Shown here piece after piece: positions 43,895 to 53,600 of a stretch of 64,000 nucleotides of DNA; position 1 is the stretch's first letter, and each line of letters starts with the position of its first letter. The stretch spans positions 62,001 through 126,000 of the forward strand of contig CAZJLP010000001.1 of assembly GCA_964546955.1 (NCBI GenBank), in the 5' to 3' direction. The position numbers and the translations under genes are program-made. The stretch is from CAZJLP01 sp964546955 (GTDB taxonomy: Bacteria; Verrucomicrobiota; Verrucomicrobiia; Opitutales; Opitutaceae). The notes under the pieces were generated by a model. That model was not told the origin of the DNA and searched no databases. It saw nothing but the letters and a program-made list of their open reading frames with translations.

Positions 43895-45074
43895 GATCCC
43901 GCTCGGCGGGCTCGAGCCGCGGCAGGCACCACGCATATTCGGAGGCGATTTGGTCCACCACGGTCCGGGTGCGGAGGTCGGCGGGCATGACCTCCCAGGT
44001 GTAAGTTTCGATCTCGAAGTGCGAGCAGAGGGCCGGATCCTGGTTGAGGACTTTCAGGGCCTCGGTCAGATGGGCCGCGGTATTATTAAATACGTCGTCG
44101 CCTTGCCAGTGGAGAGGAACGTGGAAGTGAACGCGCCATTCGTCGGTGGCGGGGCTGCACAGGGACGCATTGTCGGTCGCAGCGTTGAGCGCGTCGGGCA
44201 GATCCGCGAAACGCACAAGCCGGCCGTCGAGGTCGCGGGCGATCACTTGGTGCAGGTAAGTCGGCTCTGTGAAGCTCCGCAGCGCCTCCAACGCGGATGG
44301 AGTCGGGCGCAGCCGCAAGGCAGAACTCAGATGCAGTTTGCTGATACGGATACCGGCGGTGCGAAGTTGGGATAGGGCAGTGGGGGCCTGCTCATATTGC
44401 AGTGCGAAATGGCAGGTGTCGTAGTTGACGCCCAGCCGTGCGTGCCAGCGCTCGTCGCCGGGGCGCGCCGCCCTCAACTCATCGAAGAAGGCCAGCGTCT
44501 CGAGCGTGTTCTCGAAGAGTCCGAGAGGTTCCGGCTCCAGTCCGAGGTGAAAACGTTTCCCTGTGCGGTTTTCGAGCCTTTCGATGTGTTCCACGCAGGC
44601 CCAGAGGTGGGACACGATGCGTTTTCTTTGGTGAGTCGGGTCCGTGATGAAAGCTTTGAAGGAACCCGGGAGCGTGCTCACGCTACCTTCGACCCCGGCT
44701 GGGACCAGTTCCGCCAATAAATCGAAAAGGAGATTGGTGTAGGAAAGCCTTTCGACTGTGCTCCAATCGGGGGAGTAGACCTGCTCTTTTACACGCGTGC
44801 CGTGGAACTGACCATAGGGAAATCCGTTGACGGTGAATACGTAGCAACGGTTCAAGTCCAGCCAGCGCCGGAAGTCCGCCATATTTTTTCCGGCGGAAAG
44901 TTCGGCTGCGGCCCGCTGGCTCAAGCGAAGCCCGATCGCGAACGATTCGACTGGGCAAACGCGATCCCGCACGGCCAGGGTATGTGTTTTTAGCGCTGAG
45001 AACGTCTCGTCCCACGTTTCCCCCCGATGAATGTTCGTGCAGTAGGCGAGGTGCCACGCGTGCTTCAGACGCAT
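43887..45074 (-). CDS. eboE: EboE, metabolite-traffic sugar-phosphate-isomerase-like protein
   Basis: 395 aa. The start MRLKHAWHLAYCTNIHRGE (ATG 45074) with the YCTNIH phrase is the hallmark of EboE. The TIM-barrel (xylose isomerase/AP-endonuclease-2 type) supports it: LGVNYDTCHFALQYE, RISKLHLSSALRL, RVHFHVPLHWQGDD. The C-terminus SHFEIETYTWEVMP is also typical. In cyanobacteria this family is described as a metabolite traffic protein; the reaction is unknown. The coding region ends in a repeat. Confidence 0.9.
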   Translation of the reverse strand: MRLKHAWHLAYCTNIHRGETWDETFSALKTHTLAVRDRVCPVESFAIGLRLSQRAAAELSAGKNMADFRRWLDLNRCYVFTVNGFPYGQFHGTRVKEQVYSPDWSTVERLSYTNLLFDLLAELVPAGVEGSVSTLPGSFKAFITDPTHQRKRIVSHLWACVEHIERLENRTGKRFHLGLEPEPLGLFENTLETLAFFDELRAARPGDERWHARLGVNYDTCHFALQYEQAPTALSQLRTAGIRISKLHLSSALRLRPTPSALEALRSFTEPTYLHQVIARDLDGRLVRFADLPDALNAATDNASLCSPATDEWRVHFHVPLHWQGDDVFNNTAAHLTEALKVLNQDPALCSHFEIETYTWEVMPADLRTRTVVDQIASEYAWCLPRLEPAERDRI

Positions 45075-45160
45075 AAGGCCCCCCGAATGCCGCAAAAACA
45101 CGTGTCCGAGCAAGCGAAATGCCGCTGATATCGATCAGCTCGCAGGCATTTCCGAGGGGA

Positions 45161-45318
45161 TAACCGCGAATGGGCGCGAAAGGACGCGAATTCGGATAAA
45201 GAGAACGGCTGCGCGGGTCGGCGTTGTTCAGGGCAACGCGACCGAGGCAGTTGTTGGAAGCATCTGCCCTGTTTCCGCCGAGTTTCCATTCGCGTCCCTT
45301 AGCGTCCCTTCGCGGTTA
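45161..45318. repeat. CGCGAA-word inverted repeat between eboB and eboE
   Basis: The two 31-base arms, 45161-45191 and 45288-45318, match at 27 of 31 positions when one is reverse complemented; the words are AACCGCGAA and GGACGCGAAT. Inside, GCGTTG (45221-45226) pairs with CAACGC (45234-45239), flanked by further pairing. This fills most of the 263-base spacer between eboB and eboE. Similar word repeats (AACCACGAAGG-type) occur in spacers of unrelated bacteria, from memory. Confidence 0.75.
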
Positions 45319-45337
45319 AAACCGGTTTGGACCTTGG

Positions 45338-46144
45338 TCACTCGGCTAGTTTGAACTTGGGGTTTTGGCTTAGGAAGCGTTTCGGGTTTTCGTAGACGAT
45401 CTTATCGATGGTGGCGTTGCTGTGCCCGCGCTGGCGCATTTCGACGGCGGTTTTCGGGACGGAAAGCGGGTCGCTGTGCCCCCAGTCGCACGCGCTATTC
45501 ATCCAGAGGCGGTCGGCGTCCGACGTTTCGAGGATATCGACCGCGCGGGCGGGAGAGCATTTGGAGTCGGGGTACAGCGTGAGGCCGGCCCAGAAACCCG
45601 CGTCCAGCACCAGGTGCACGGTGTGCTCCTCGACGTGATCGATGATGACTCGACTGGGATTGATTCGTTTATCCGACTTCAGCACATCCACGATCAGGCG
45701 GGTGCCTTTCAGCTTATCCTCTAGGTGCGGGGTATGAACGAGAATCAGTTGGTTGTGCTTGGCGGCGAGGTCGACGTGTTGCTCCAGTACCTTCATCTCG
45801 TTGCGGCTGTTTTTGTTCAGCCCGATTTCGCCAATCCCCAGAACGTTTGGCTTGTCGATGAACGTTGGGATGAGGTCTAGGACATCGCGTGCGAGGCTCA
45901 GGTCCTCGGATTCTTTCGGATTGATGCACAGCCAGCAGAAATGCGGCAGCCCGTATTTGGCCGCGCGTTTGGTTTCGTGCTCGGTGAGCTGACAGAAGTA
46001 GTCGTGGAATCCGTCGGCGGAGCGCCGATCGAACCCTGCCCAAAAGGCAGGTTCGCAGACCGCGCGGCAACCCGCGGTGATCATCGCCCGGTAGTCGTCG
46101 GTGGTGCGACTGACCATGTGGCCGTGGGGTTCGATGTAACGCAT
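45338..46144 (-). CDS. eboB: EboB, TatD-family metal-dependent hydrolase
   Basis: 268 aa. The start RYIEPHGHMVSRTTDDY carries the metal ligands HGH. Later ligands are GIGEIGLNKNS, LILVHTPHLEDK, VIIDHVEEHTV and WMNSACDWGHSDP. TatD family TIM-barrel; length and motifs match EboB of ebo clusters. It lies 99 bases downstream of the candidate eboA gene and starts the core of the cluster. Confidence 0.9.
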   Translation of the reverse strand: MRYIEPHGHMVSRTTDDYRAMITAGCRAVCEPAFWAGFDRRSADGFHDYFCQLTEHETKRAAKYGLPHFCWLCINPKESEDLSLARDVLDLIPTFIDKPNVLGIGEIGLNKNSRNEMKVLEQHVDLAAKHNQLILVHTPHLEDKLKGTRLIVDVLKSDKRINPSRVIIDHVEEHTVHLVLDAGFWAGLTLYPDSKCSPARAVDILETSDADRLWMNSACDWGHSDPLSVPKTAVEMRQRGHSNATIDKIVYENPKRFLSQNPKFKLAE

Positions 46145-46162
46145 GGGGTACTGCGGGACTTA

Positions 46163-46194
46163 AGTTGAGAGGTGAGAGTGGAGTGTTGAGAGAT
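46163..46194. repeat. GAGAG-word repeat upstream of eboB
   Basis: Short words around AGTTGAGAGGTGAGAGTGGA and GTTGAGAG fill part of the eboA-eboB spacer. No second arm is visible. Confidence 0.35.
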
Positions 46195-46243
46195 CGGAGG
46201 GCTGTGCTTGGCAGTTCGACGTTTCCTGCCTGCAGCTTATTGC

Positions 46244-46534
46244 TTACCGCCCCGGAGGGGGCACGGCGCCGGTGGCGCCTTTGACCGTGGCGTTGTCGAT
46301 GGGGTCGCGAGAGGGGTCGCTCCACAGTTCGAGGATGCGCCGGGTCCTTTCGGGACTGGCCGAGGAGAGTTCCTTGAAAGCGGCGCGGAAGGCGGCCAGG
46401 CGGAAGTCGTCGGTGCCTCCGGCTCGGTCCAGGCGGTCGAGGTAAGCGGCGATCTCGAGGAGCCGTGCGCGCATGGGGATGAAATCCTGGTCAAGCAACG
46501 CCGAGGCTGAAGGCGGGGTGGCGGGTTTCAGCAT
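46244..46534 (-). CDS. candidate EboA, short protein at the head of the ebo cluster
   Basis: 96 aa, mostly helical: ARLLEIAAYLDRLDRAGGTDDFRLAAFRAAFKEL, then RTRRILELWSDPSRDP, ending in a Gly/Pro tail. No known motif. Position alone suggests EboA, because ebo clusters start with it, but the EboA proteins I recall are longer; it may be an unrelated lineage-specific gene. Start at ATG 46534; a longer frame to 46600 lacks support. It is divergent from the DUF4861 gene. Confidence 0.5.
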   Translation of the reverse strand: MLKPATPPSASALLDQDFIPMRARLLEIAAYLDRLDRAGGTDDFRLAAFRAAFKELSSASPERTRRILELWSDPSRDPIDNATVKGATGAVPPPGR

Positions 46535-46706
46535 GGAGGTAGCGTGGAGCGGAGGAGGATGGCTGGCAACTCCGGGGCGACGAACGAGAAAGATTTGCAC
46601 TCACCCACTCTGAGCATTGACGCCAGCCTGCCATTCCGGCACCGGATCAGATGAGATCCAGCATCGATCCTGCCCGGTTTGCCCCCGTCTCTCATCTCTG
46701 TCTTGT

Positions 46707-47903
46707 ATGAAACGACGCCTTGTACCCTGTCTGCTGTTTGTGCTTTCCGTTATTGGCCTGCAGGCCGCGGATAAGATCACTGTTACGGTCACGAACGACT
46801 TGGATATCCCGCGCCCTTCGGAAACGATCTCGGTGCCGTGGGCGGAAGTCATCAAAGCGCTTCCCGACGCGCTGGTGCACAGTCTCATCGTAAAAGATGC
46901 GGCTGGAAATTCGCTCGCCCATCAAGTGACGAATATCAAGCCACTCGAGCCCAAGGGTTCATATGGCGAGCTCCTGTTCCAGTACGATTTTAAGGCGGGC
47001 GAAAAGAGCGCGAAGTTCACGGTCGAGAAGTCGGCGGCGGTGACGCCTCCCTTTCCGTCGAAGACGTTTGCCCGCCCCGTGCCCGAGCGTCTCGACGATT
47101 TCGCCTGGGAAAACGACCGCATCGCTCACCGCATTTATGGACCGGCCCTCGCGGCGCCGCGTCCGGCCGGATCGAACAAGGAAGTGCTCGTAACGAGCGG
47201 GATCGATGTGTGGCTGAAGCGCGTCCGCTATCCCATCGTGGACCGGTGGTACAACAAGGGGCATAACCACTATCACGTCGACGAAGGCGAGGGCATGGAT
47301 TTCTACTCCGTGCGGACCTCCCGGGGTTGCGGGGGCACCGGCATTTGGGATGGGCAGAAATTGTATGTAGCCACCAACTACAAGAATTGGCAGATACTCG
47401 CCAACGGTCCGGTGCGGACGATCTTCGAGCTTACGTACGAAACGTGGGCGGGCCCCGGGATGGTGTTTTTCTGGGAGACGAAGCGGTTCACCGTGGACGC
47501 GGGGCACAACTTGGACTTGATGGAGAGCACCTTCACCGTTCAGGGCAAAGCGGAGAACCTCTCGGTCGCGGTCGGTTTGGCCAAACATCCCGGCGATGCG
47601 CAGGAGCAGGTTTCGAAGGTTCAGGAGCAAGGCATCCTCGGACTCTGGGAAACCTACGCGAAATACGGTCAGCTCGGCACTGCCGCGGTATTGGAGCCGG
47701 GCACCGCCACTGGATTCGCCGAAGACGACCAGAATCACCTTATTCTGACGAAACTGCAATCGGGTAAACCGGTCCGCTACCTGATTGGCGCCGGCTGGGA
47801 TAAATCCGGCGATTTCAAGTCGAAGGCCGATTGGGATGCGTACCTCGGTTCGGAGGCGAAACGTTTCGCTTCACCGGTCAAGGTTGCGGTCACGACTCCA
47901 TGA
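46707..47903 (+). CDS. DUF4861-family exported protein
   Basis: 398 aa. A signal peptide (RRLVPCLLFVLSVIGLQAA) is followed by one DUF4861 domain (about 22-395): VTVTNDLDIPRPSETISVPW, FAWENDRIAHRIYGPAL, VRYPIVDRWYNKGHNHYHVDEGEGMDFYSV and FFWETKRFTVDAGHNLDLMESTF. This family is found in loci that use pectin or alginate; its activity is not established. Start at ATG 46707. Its stop overlaps the ATG of the DUF1080 gene (47900-47903). Confidence 0.85.
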   Translation: MKRRLVPCLLFVLSVIGLQAADKITVTVTNDLDIPRPSETISVPWAEVIKALPDALVHSLIVKDAAGNSLAHQVTNIKPLEPKGSYGELLFQYDFKAGEKSAKFTVEKSAAVTPPFPSKTFARPVPERLDDFAWENDRIAHRIYGPALAAPRPAGSNKEVLVTSGIDVWLKRVRYPIVDRWYNKGHNHYHVDEGEGMDFYSVRTSRGCGGTGIWDGQKLYVATNYKNWQILANGPVRTIFELTYETWAGPGMVFFWETKRFTVDAGHNLDLMESTFTVQGKAENLSVAVGLAKHPGDAQEQVSKVQEQGILGLWETYAKYGQLGTAAVLEPGTATGFAEDDQNHLILTKLQSGKPVRYLIGAGWDKSGDFKSKADWDAYLGSEAKRFASPVKVAVTTP

Positions 47904-48613
47904 TGACCTGGTGCCGGAGTTGCCGCGTGCTGCTCGGGGTGATGACGCTGGTTGCGTCGACTCTGAGGGCGGCAGATCCGGCGCCCGCGGTGTCCGAGGC
48001 GAAGTCGGCGGCGGCGAAAGAATCGAAAACAAAGGAGCCCGTTCCGCCGCCCGCGGATCGCATCCTGCTTTTCGACGGCGGTTCGATGATCGGATGGGAG
48101 GTATTGCTGAAGGACCCAAAGGCGGATCCGACCGATTCGTGGTGGATCAAGGACGGGGTGCTCGGCTTGACCGGCAAGCCGCACGGTTATGTCTATACGG
48201 CGCGGGCGTACGCTAATTACCGGCTCCACGCCGAATGGCGGTGGGTGGGCAAGGGCGGCAACAGCGGTATATTCCTCCACGTCCAGCCGAAGCACGCGAT
48301 CTGGCCCGACTGTGTGGAGGTCCAGTTGACCCATGGTTCCGCGGGCGGCTTAACGGGAAACGGCGACGTCCGTTTCAGCGGCGGAACGGTCAAGGACGGC
48401 AAGCAAGCGGGTTTGTTAAAGCGTTCGACCGAACTGAAGGCGGGGCAGTGGAACGTTTGCGAAGTCACCTGCTTGGGCGACACGGTGGAGGTGGTGATCA
48501 ATGGAGCGCGGATGAACCTGGTGGAAGGAGTGTCGGTGAGCTCCGGACAGATCGGGCTGCAGTTGGAAGGGACACCGATCGAATTTCGGAATATTTGGAT
48601 CGTTCAGTTGTGA
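47900..48613 (+). CDS. DUF1080 (3-keto-disaccharide hydrolase-like) exported protein
   Basis: 237 aa. A signal peptide is followed by a lysine-rich linker and a concanavalin-like DUF1080 domain (about 50-237): ADRILLFDGGSMIGWEVLLKD, SWWIKDGVLGLTGKPHGYVYT, WRWVGKGGNSGIFLH, VEVQLTHG and LEGTPIEFRNIWIVQL. This is a family often annotated as 3-keto-disaccharide hydrolase, with a range of sugar-related roles. The ATG 47900 overlaps the DUF4861 stop; a second ATG follows at once. Confidence 0.85.
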   Translation: MMTWCRSCRVLLGVMTLVASTLRAADPAPAVSEAKSAAAKESKTKEPVPPPADRILLFDGGSMIGWEVLLKDPKADPTDSWWIKDGVLGLTGKPHGYVYTARAYANYRLHAEWRWVGKGGNSGIFLHVQPKHAIWPDCVEVQLTHGSAGGLTGNGDVRFSGGTVKDGKQAGLLKRSTELKAGQWNVCEVTCLGDTVEVVINGARMNLVEGVSVSSGQIGLQLEGTPIEFRNIWIVQL

Positions 48614-48719
48614 GACGGCGCCGGAGTTGTGGGGCGAAAAAAGCGAGAACTGAAGCCCTGAACCGCGGGCTTGCGCTCTCCCCCGAAGGCCAGACACTCT
48701 TTGGGCTCTTTTTGACGCG

Positions 48720-49553
48720 ATGAAACTCCACTATTTTCCCAGTCCGGCGNNNNNNNNNNCGGACGCCAACACGCTCAGCACCGAACAGCTCCGCGAAGCT
48801 TTTCTTGTCGGAGGCATGTTTCAGCCCGATCAGCTGATCGCCCACTACACGGACCTCGACCGCATGATCATCGGGGGCGCCCTGCCGGCCAAGACGCTCT
48901 CATTGCCTAGTTACAAGGAGACGGGCACCTCATTCTTCCTGGAACGCCGGGAGATTGGGATCATCAATCTAGCGGCGCCTGGGGCGGTTCTGGTGGGTGG
49001 CACGCGCCACGAACTCGGCACGCTCGACTGCATTTATGTGGGATTGGGAGAGAAGGACGTCGTATTCGAAAACGGCGCAGCGGGCCAGTCTGCTTTCTTT
49101 TTCGTCAGCACCCCCGCCCATGCCAAGTATCCCACGGCGGTCATGCGCAAGGCGGATGTGCGGAGCGATCCGATCGGCGATCCGGTCAAAGCCAATCGGC
49201 GTCGCATCCTGAAATACATCCACATCGACGGGATCAAGAGCTGCCAGTTGGTAATGGGGTGCACAGAATTCGAGCCGGGCAGCATCTGGAACACGATGCC
49301 GACGCACACGCACAGCCGGCGCACGGAAGTTTATCTCTATTTCGACCTCGGAGAAAACATGGCGGTGCATTTGATGGGCGAGCCCAAGCGCACCCGCCAT
49401 TTGATCGTGCACGATCGCGAAGCGGTCCTTTCGCCTTCGTGGTCAATTCACTCGGGGGTCGGCACCGGCTCCTATCGCTTTGTCTGGGCGATGGGCGGGG
49501 ACAATCAGGTGTTTTCGGACATGGACGCGGTTCCCGTGCTGGAACTTCGTTGA
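48720..49553 (+). CDS. kduI: 5-keto-4-deoxyuronate isomerase (4-deoxy-L-threo-5-hexosulose-uronate ketol-isomerase)
   Basis: About 277 aa. KduI converts the 5-keto-4-deoxyuronate made from pectin, alginate or GAG lyase products into 3-deoxy-D-glycero-2,5-hexodiulosonate. The cupin metal-binding region MPTHTHSRRTEVYLYFDL is followed by GEPKRTRHLIVHDREAVLSPSWSIHSGVGT and FVWAMGGDNQ, the family signature. Ten Ns (48750-48759) interrupt the first 15 codons; homologues read on directly, so the gap is probably almost empty. KduD follows after 39 bases. Confidence 0.93.
   Translation: MKLHYFPSPAXXXXDANTLSTEQLREAFLVGGMFQPDQLIAHYTDLDRMIIGGALPAKTLSLPSYKETGTSFFLERREIGIINLAAPGAVLVGGTRHELGTLDCIYVGLGEKDVVFENGAAGQSAFFFVSTPAHAKYPTAVMRKADVRSDPIGDPVKANRRRILKYIHIDGIKSCQLVMGCTEFEPGSIWNTMPTHTHSRRTEVYLYFDLGENMAVHLMGEPKRTRHLIVHDREAVLSPSWSIHSGVGTGSYRFVWAMGGDNQVFSDMDAVPVLELR
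48750..48759. other. 10-base assembly gap
   Basis: Ten Ns inside the start of kduI, between codons for SPA and DANTLST. The reading frame stays open. Confidence 0.95.
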
Positions 49554-49592
49554 TTTTATCCGCCATTTCTTAACCAACCACATCCACGCATC

Positions 49593-50360
49593 ATGAGTTC
49601 TATTCTCGATCAGTTCAAATTGGACGGCAAAGTCGCTGTCGTCACCGGCGCATCGCGCGGCCTCGGCCAGGGCATGGCGCTCGCTCTTGCTGAAGCCGGA
49701 GCCGATATTGTGGCGGTCGATATTCTGCCAATGGACGACACGGCAAAGCAGGTGAAAGGATTGGGTCGCAAGTGCGCAACGGTCGTCGGCAACCTTGGCG
49801 AGCGTTCGAGCATCCCAGGTATTCTGCAGGAGGCGAAGAAGACGTTTCCGGTGCTGGATATTTTGGTGAACTGCGCCGGCATCATTCGCCGCGCCGATTT
49901 CCCGGATTTTACGGAAAAAGACTGGGACGATGTGATGGGCATTAATATCGACGCGGTTTTTTTCCTGAGCCAGGCGTTTGTGAAGGAAGTGCTGGCGCGC
50001 AACGGGCGTGGAAAAATCATCAATATCGCATCCATGCTTTCCTTCCAAGGCGGCATCCGCGTGCCTTCCTATACGGCTTCGAAAAGCGCGGTGCAGGGAT
50101 TGACGCGTTTGATCGCAAGCGAGATGGGCGGAAAGGGCATCAACTGCAATGCCATCGCGCCCGGTTATATGGCCACTGACAACACGGCACCCCTTCGCGC
50201 CGACGCGGACCGCAGCGCGTCCATTCTGGCGCGCATTCCCGCTGGACGATGGGGCACCCCGGACGACCTCAAAGGCGCGGTGGTTTTCCTCGCTTCCGCC
50301 GCCTCCGACTATGTTAATGGATACACGGTGGCGGTTGACGGCGGCTGGCTCGCTCGTTAA
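49593..50360 (+). CDS. kduD: 2-dehydro-3-deoxy-D-gluconate 5-dehydrogenase
   Basis: 255 aa short-chain dehydrogenase. Cofactor loop VTGASRGLGQG, NCAG, catalytic Ser in NIASMLSFQGG and YTASK motif are all in place. The segments MATDNTAPLRADADRSASILARIPAGRWG and the C-terminus TVAVDGGWLAR are typical of KduD, which reduces 2,5-diketo-3-deoxygluconate to KDG. It follows kduI directly and has its own terminator. Confidence 0.93.
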   Translation: MSSILDQFKLDGKVAVVTGASRGLGQGMALALAEAGADIVAVDILPMDDTAKQVKGLGRKCATVVGNLGERSSIPGILQEAKKTFPVLDILVNCAGIIRRADFPDFTEKDWDDVMGINIDAVFFLSQAFVKEVLARNGRGKIINIASMLSFQGGIRVPSYTASKSAVQGLTRLIASEMGGKGINCNAIAPGYMATDNTAPLRADADRSASILARIPAGRWGTPDDLKGAVVFLASAASDYVNGYTVAVDGGWLAR

Positions 50361-50388
50361 GCGGATAACCAGTTGTTGAATACAAGTT

Positions 50389-50417
50389 AACCCGCACCTT
50401 GGGGTGCGGGTTTTTTT
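50389..50417 (+). terminator. rho-independent terminator after kduD
   Basis: AACCCGCACC (50389-50398) pairs with GGTGCGGGTT (50403-50412), four-base loop, then a run of T to 50417. It lies 29 bases after the kduD stop. Confidence 0.93.
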
Positions 50418-50666
50418 GTGCATACACCGCGCGATTTTTTGACGTAAAATTCAAGTTCCGCGGACGTTGGTCGATTGTCATTAAACTTTTGGACCTCCAT
50501 TTTCAGCAATCTGGTTTTCGAGAGCGTTATAGAGCGGTTGGTCGGGTTCGTCCGCCTACTCGAATTTGGGTAGTCGCCGCAGATCCTTTCCTTTCATTTC
50601 CGCTCCTCCCGGTGCCGACGGCCATTTTAGTCAGTGCTGTTACTAACACCTAATCCCGTACTACCT
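50418..50666 (+). promoter_or_regulatory. leader and promoter region of the TonB receptor
   Basis: 249 bases with no gene between the kduD terminator and the receptor start at 50667. It includes AT-rich stretches such as TTGTCATTAAACTTTTGG (50475-50492). The receptor is therefore likely to have its own promoter and a long leader. I could not place reliable boxes. Confidence 0.4.
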
Positions 50667-53600
50667 ATGGATAAGATCCGTTCCCGTTGTGCGCGACAGT
50701 CGTCGCTCACTCGAAAACTCGCGCTGGGATGCGTCGCCACGACCCTGGCGATCTCTGCCCAGGCCCAGCCGGCCCGTCCGGCGGCCGCTGCAGCCCCCGC
50801 TGCAACTGCGCCTGCGGCGTCAAACGCGTCCACCGGCACAATCACAGGCCGCGTGTACAACCCAATCACCAAGCAATACGTGAAGGACGCCGAGGTCAGC
50901 ATCCGCGGCACGGACCGTGTTGTTTACTCCGAAGACGACGGCACTTTCCAATTGAACGACGTCCCCGCCGGAGCGGTCACGGTTGAAGTGCGCTATACCG
51001 GCTACGACATCTCGACCGCCGATCTCACGGTGAGCGGCGGCAGGATCGCGACCCGCGATTTTGAAATCACCAGCACGGCCTACAAGTCGCAGCTCAAGGC
51101 CGGCGAAGACGTCATTCAGTTGAGCGAGTTCGTTGTCTCGTCCGAACGCGAAGGCAATGCCAAGGCGATTCAGGACCAGAAGCGCTCGATGAACATCTCG
51201 AACATCGTTGCTTCCGACATTTTCGGCGATGTGGCGGAAGGCAACGTGGGCGAATTCCTGAAGTACATGCCCGGCGTCGATCTCGAATACGTCGAGGCCG
51301 ATACCCGCACTCCGCGTCTCCGCGGTATGGAATCCCAATACGTCGGTGTGACCATGGACGGCATGCGCATGGCCAGCGCCGATGCGTTTGCGCAATACAA
51401 CGGCTCGGACAACACCAATGCCGGATCGACGGTTCGCTCCTTCAGTTTCGAGCAGGTGTCGATCAACTCACTCGACTTCATCGAAGTGAATTACACGAAC
51501 AGCGCGGACCAGGATGCCGACACCCCCGCCGGATCGATCAACATGAAGACGAAGCGCGCGTTCGAGCGCAAAGGCCGCCGGGTGGTGCTCCAAGCAAACG
51601 TCATGGCCAATGGTGAAGATCTGACGATCAAGAAGACATACGGCCCCGACGACCGGAAGAACTACAAGCTTCGTCCGGGCGGCATGTTCGAATACTCGGA
51701 TGTTTTTCTGAACAACCGCCTTGGCATCGTGCTGAATCTCTCCGAGTCCAACATGTACAATCAGCAGCGTCTGACCACGTATACGTGGTCGACCGCTCCG
51801 CAGACGGCCACCGATACGCGGCCGCTCGTCCTGACGGGCCTGAGTTTCAAAGATGGCCCTAAGTTCACCGAGCGTTCGGCGGCGACGTTCACCGCCGACT
51901 TCAAAGCGACTTCGCGGTTGACGCTTTCACTCAACGCAGTCGGCAACTACTATTTCGGCACGATCAACAACCGCACCGTGGGGGTGACGATCGCGTCGCC
52001 GCTCAATGCGGTAACGCCGGCTCCCAACGCCGCCACGCAGGCCATCAATAATCGCGCGGCCGCGCAGGGCGATGGCATTACCGAGATGTCCGGCCCCGCG
52101 TCGGTCACTGCCGGCAGCGTCTTCCTCCGCAAGAAGACGAACGGTATCACGTTGACGCCGCGCTTCGAATACAAGCTCCGCAGCCTCACGGTTGACGGCG
52201 CCTTCCAGTATTCGCGGTCGACCAATAGCTATATGAACGCGATCGGCGACGGCGTTGTGCGGGACACGCCGGCCGGCAATTTGACCGGCTTGACCGTGCA
52301 AGCCCAGCGCTCCGGTGGCGACACGGTCGACTGGCACGTTATTCAAACCGCCGGCCCGGATTGGGCGAACCTCGCGAACTATCGCGCGGGAGCGACGGCC
52401 TTCCCCGGCGTCAGCGACGACGGTCGCTATGCGCGCGACGAAATCTACCAGGCGCAGGGGAACGCAACCTACAAGACATCCTGGCGCATGCCTACCACCT
52501 TCAAAACGGGTGCGAAGGTCACGGAGCAATACCACGACCGCGAGAACCGCCAGCCCTGGCATGCCTACAACTGGGTCGGGGGTCCGAATGCGGCTCCCGG
52601 CGCCGGTCTCGGCGGAAATTGGGCGGCTTTCCCTTCCCAGCACGTGTTCGACATGGGCCACGGGTCCTCGTTTGTCGGTCTCAACGGTGGCGCCCCCATC
52701 TTTGCCAGCCGCAACGATATCGCGGACTACTTCATGAGCCATCGCGACGAGTTTACGTCCCGCGGCAACGCGGCGAACTACGCGGCCGCGTGGTACGAGA
52801 ACCATCGCGAAGTGATGGAGCGGTTCACGGCCTTCTACCTTCAGGCGGAAACCAAGATCAAGCGCCTCCAGGTTCGCGGCGGTGTTCGCTACGAGCTGAC
52901 CGAGACCGAGTCGAAGCAGTTCCTGCCGTTGTCAAATCCGCAGGTCCGCGCCGCCGGATTTCCCACGGCCAACAGCAATAATCCGAACAGCGATCCGACC
53001 ACGGTCGAAGGCATGATCTACAAGTTCACGACGCTTCCGTACACCAAGACGACCGGAGACTATGACAATATCTTCCCGAGTTTGAGCTTGAAGTACAACG
53101 TAAGTGCGAACCTGCAAGCTCAGTTCGGCTATAGCGCGACGATCGGACGTCCGACGTTCGACCAGATCGCTGACATCACCGATGTGAACGAAACCAACCT
53201 GGTCGTCACGCGGTCCGATCCGAACTTGAAGCCCGAGACGGCTAACAACTTCACGGCTCGTCTCTCGTACTATTTCGAACCGGTCGGCAGCTTGGCCGTC
53301 AGTGCCTTCGAGAATTCCACCGAGGACCGCATCACCGACATCACGGTTGATCGCGCGAGCTTTGATCCTGCCTTTGGCGACCCCTTCTTCGACACTTACA
53401 CCTTCCAAGGAAAGGGCAACGCGCAAGGCACCTCGAAGTTCCGCGGTTGGATGCTGGAGTATCGTCAAGCTTTGTCGTTCCTTCCGAAGCCGTTCTCCGG
53501 AATGGGTATTTTTGCGAACTATACGCGCAATTATTACCTCCCTTCCGAGGCGTTCCTCGCCGCCAATCCGACCACCCGTCGCGAGCTGCGCGGCATGGTT

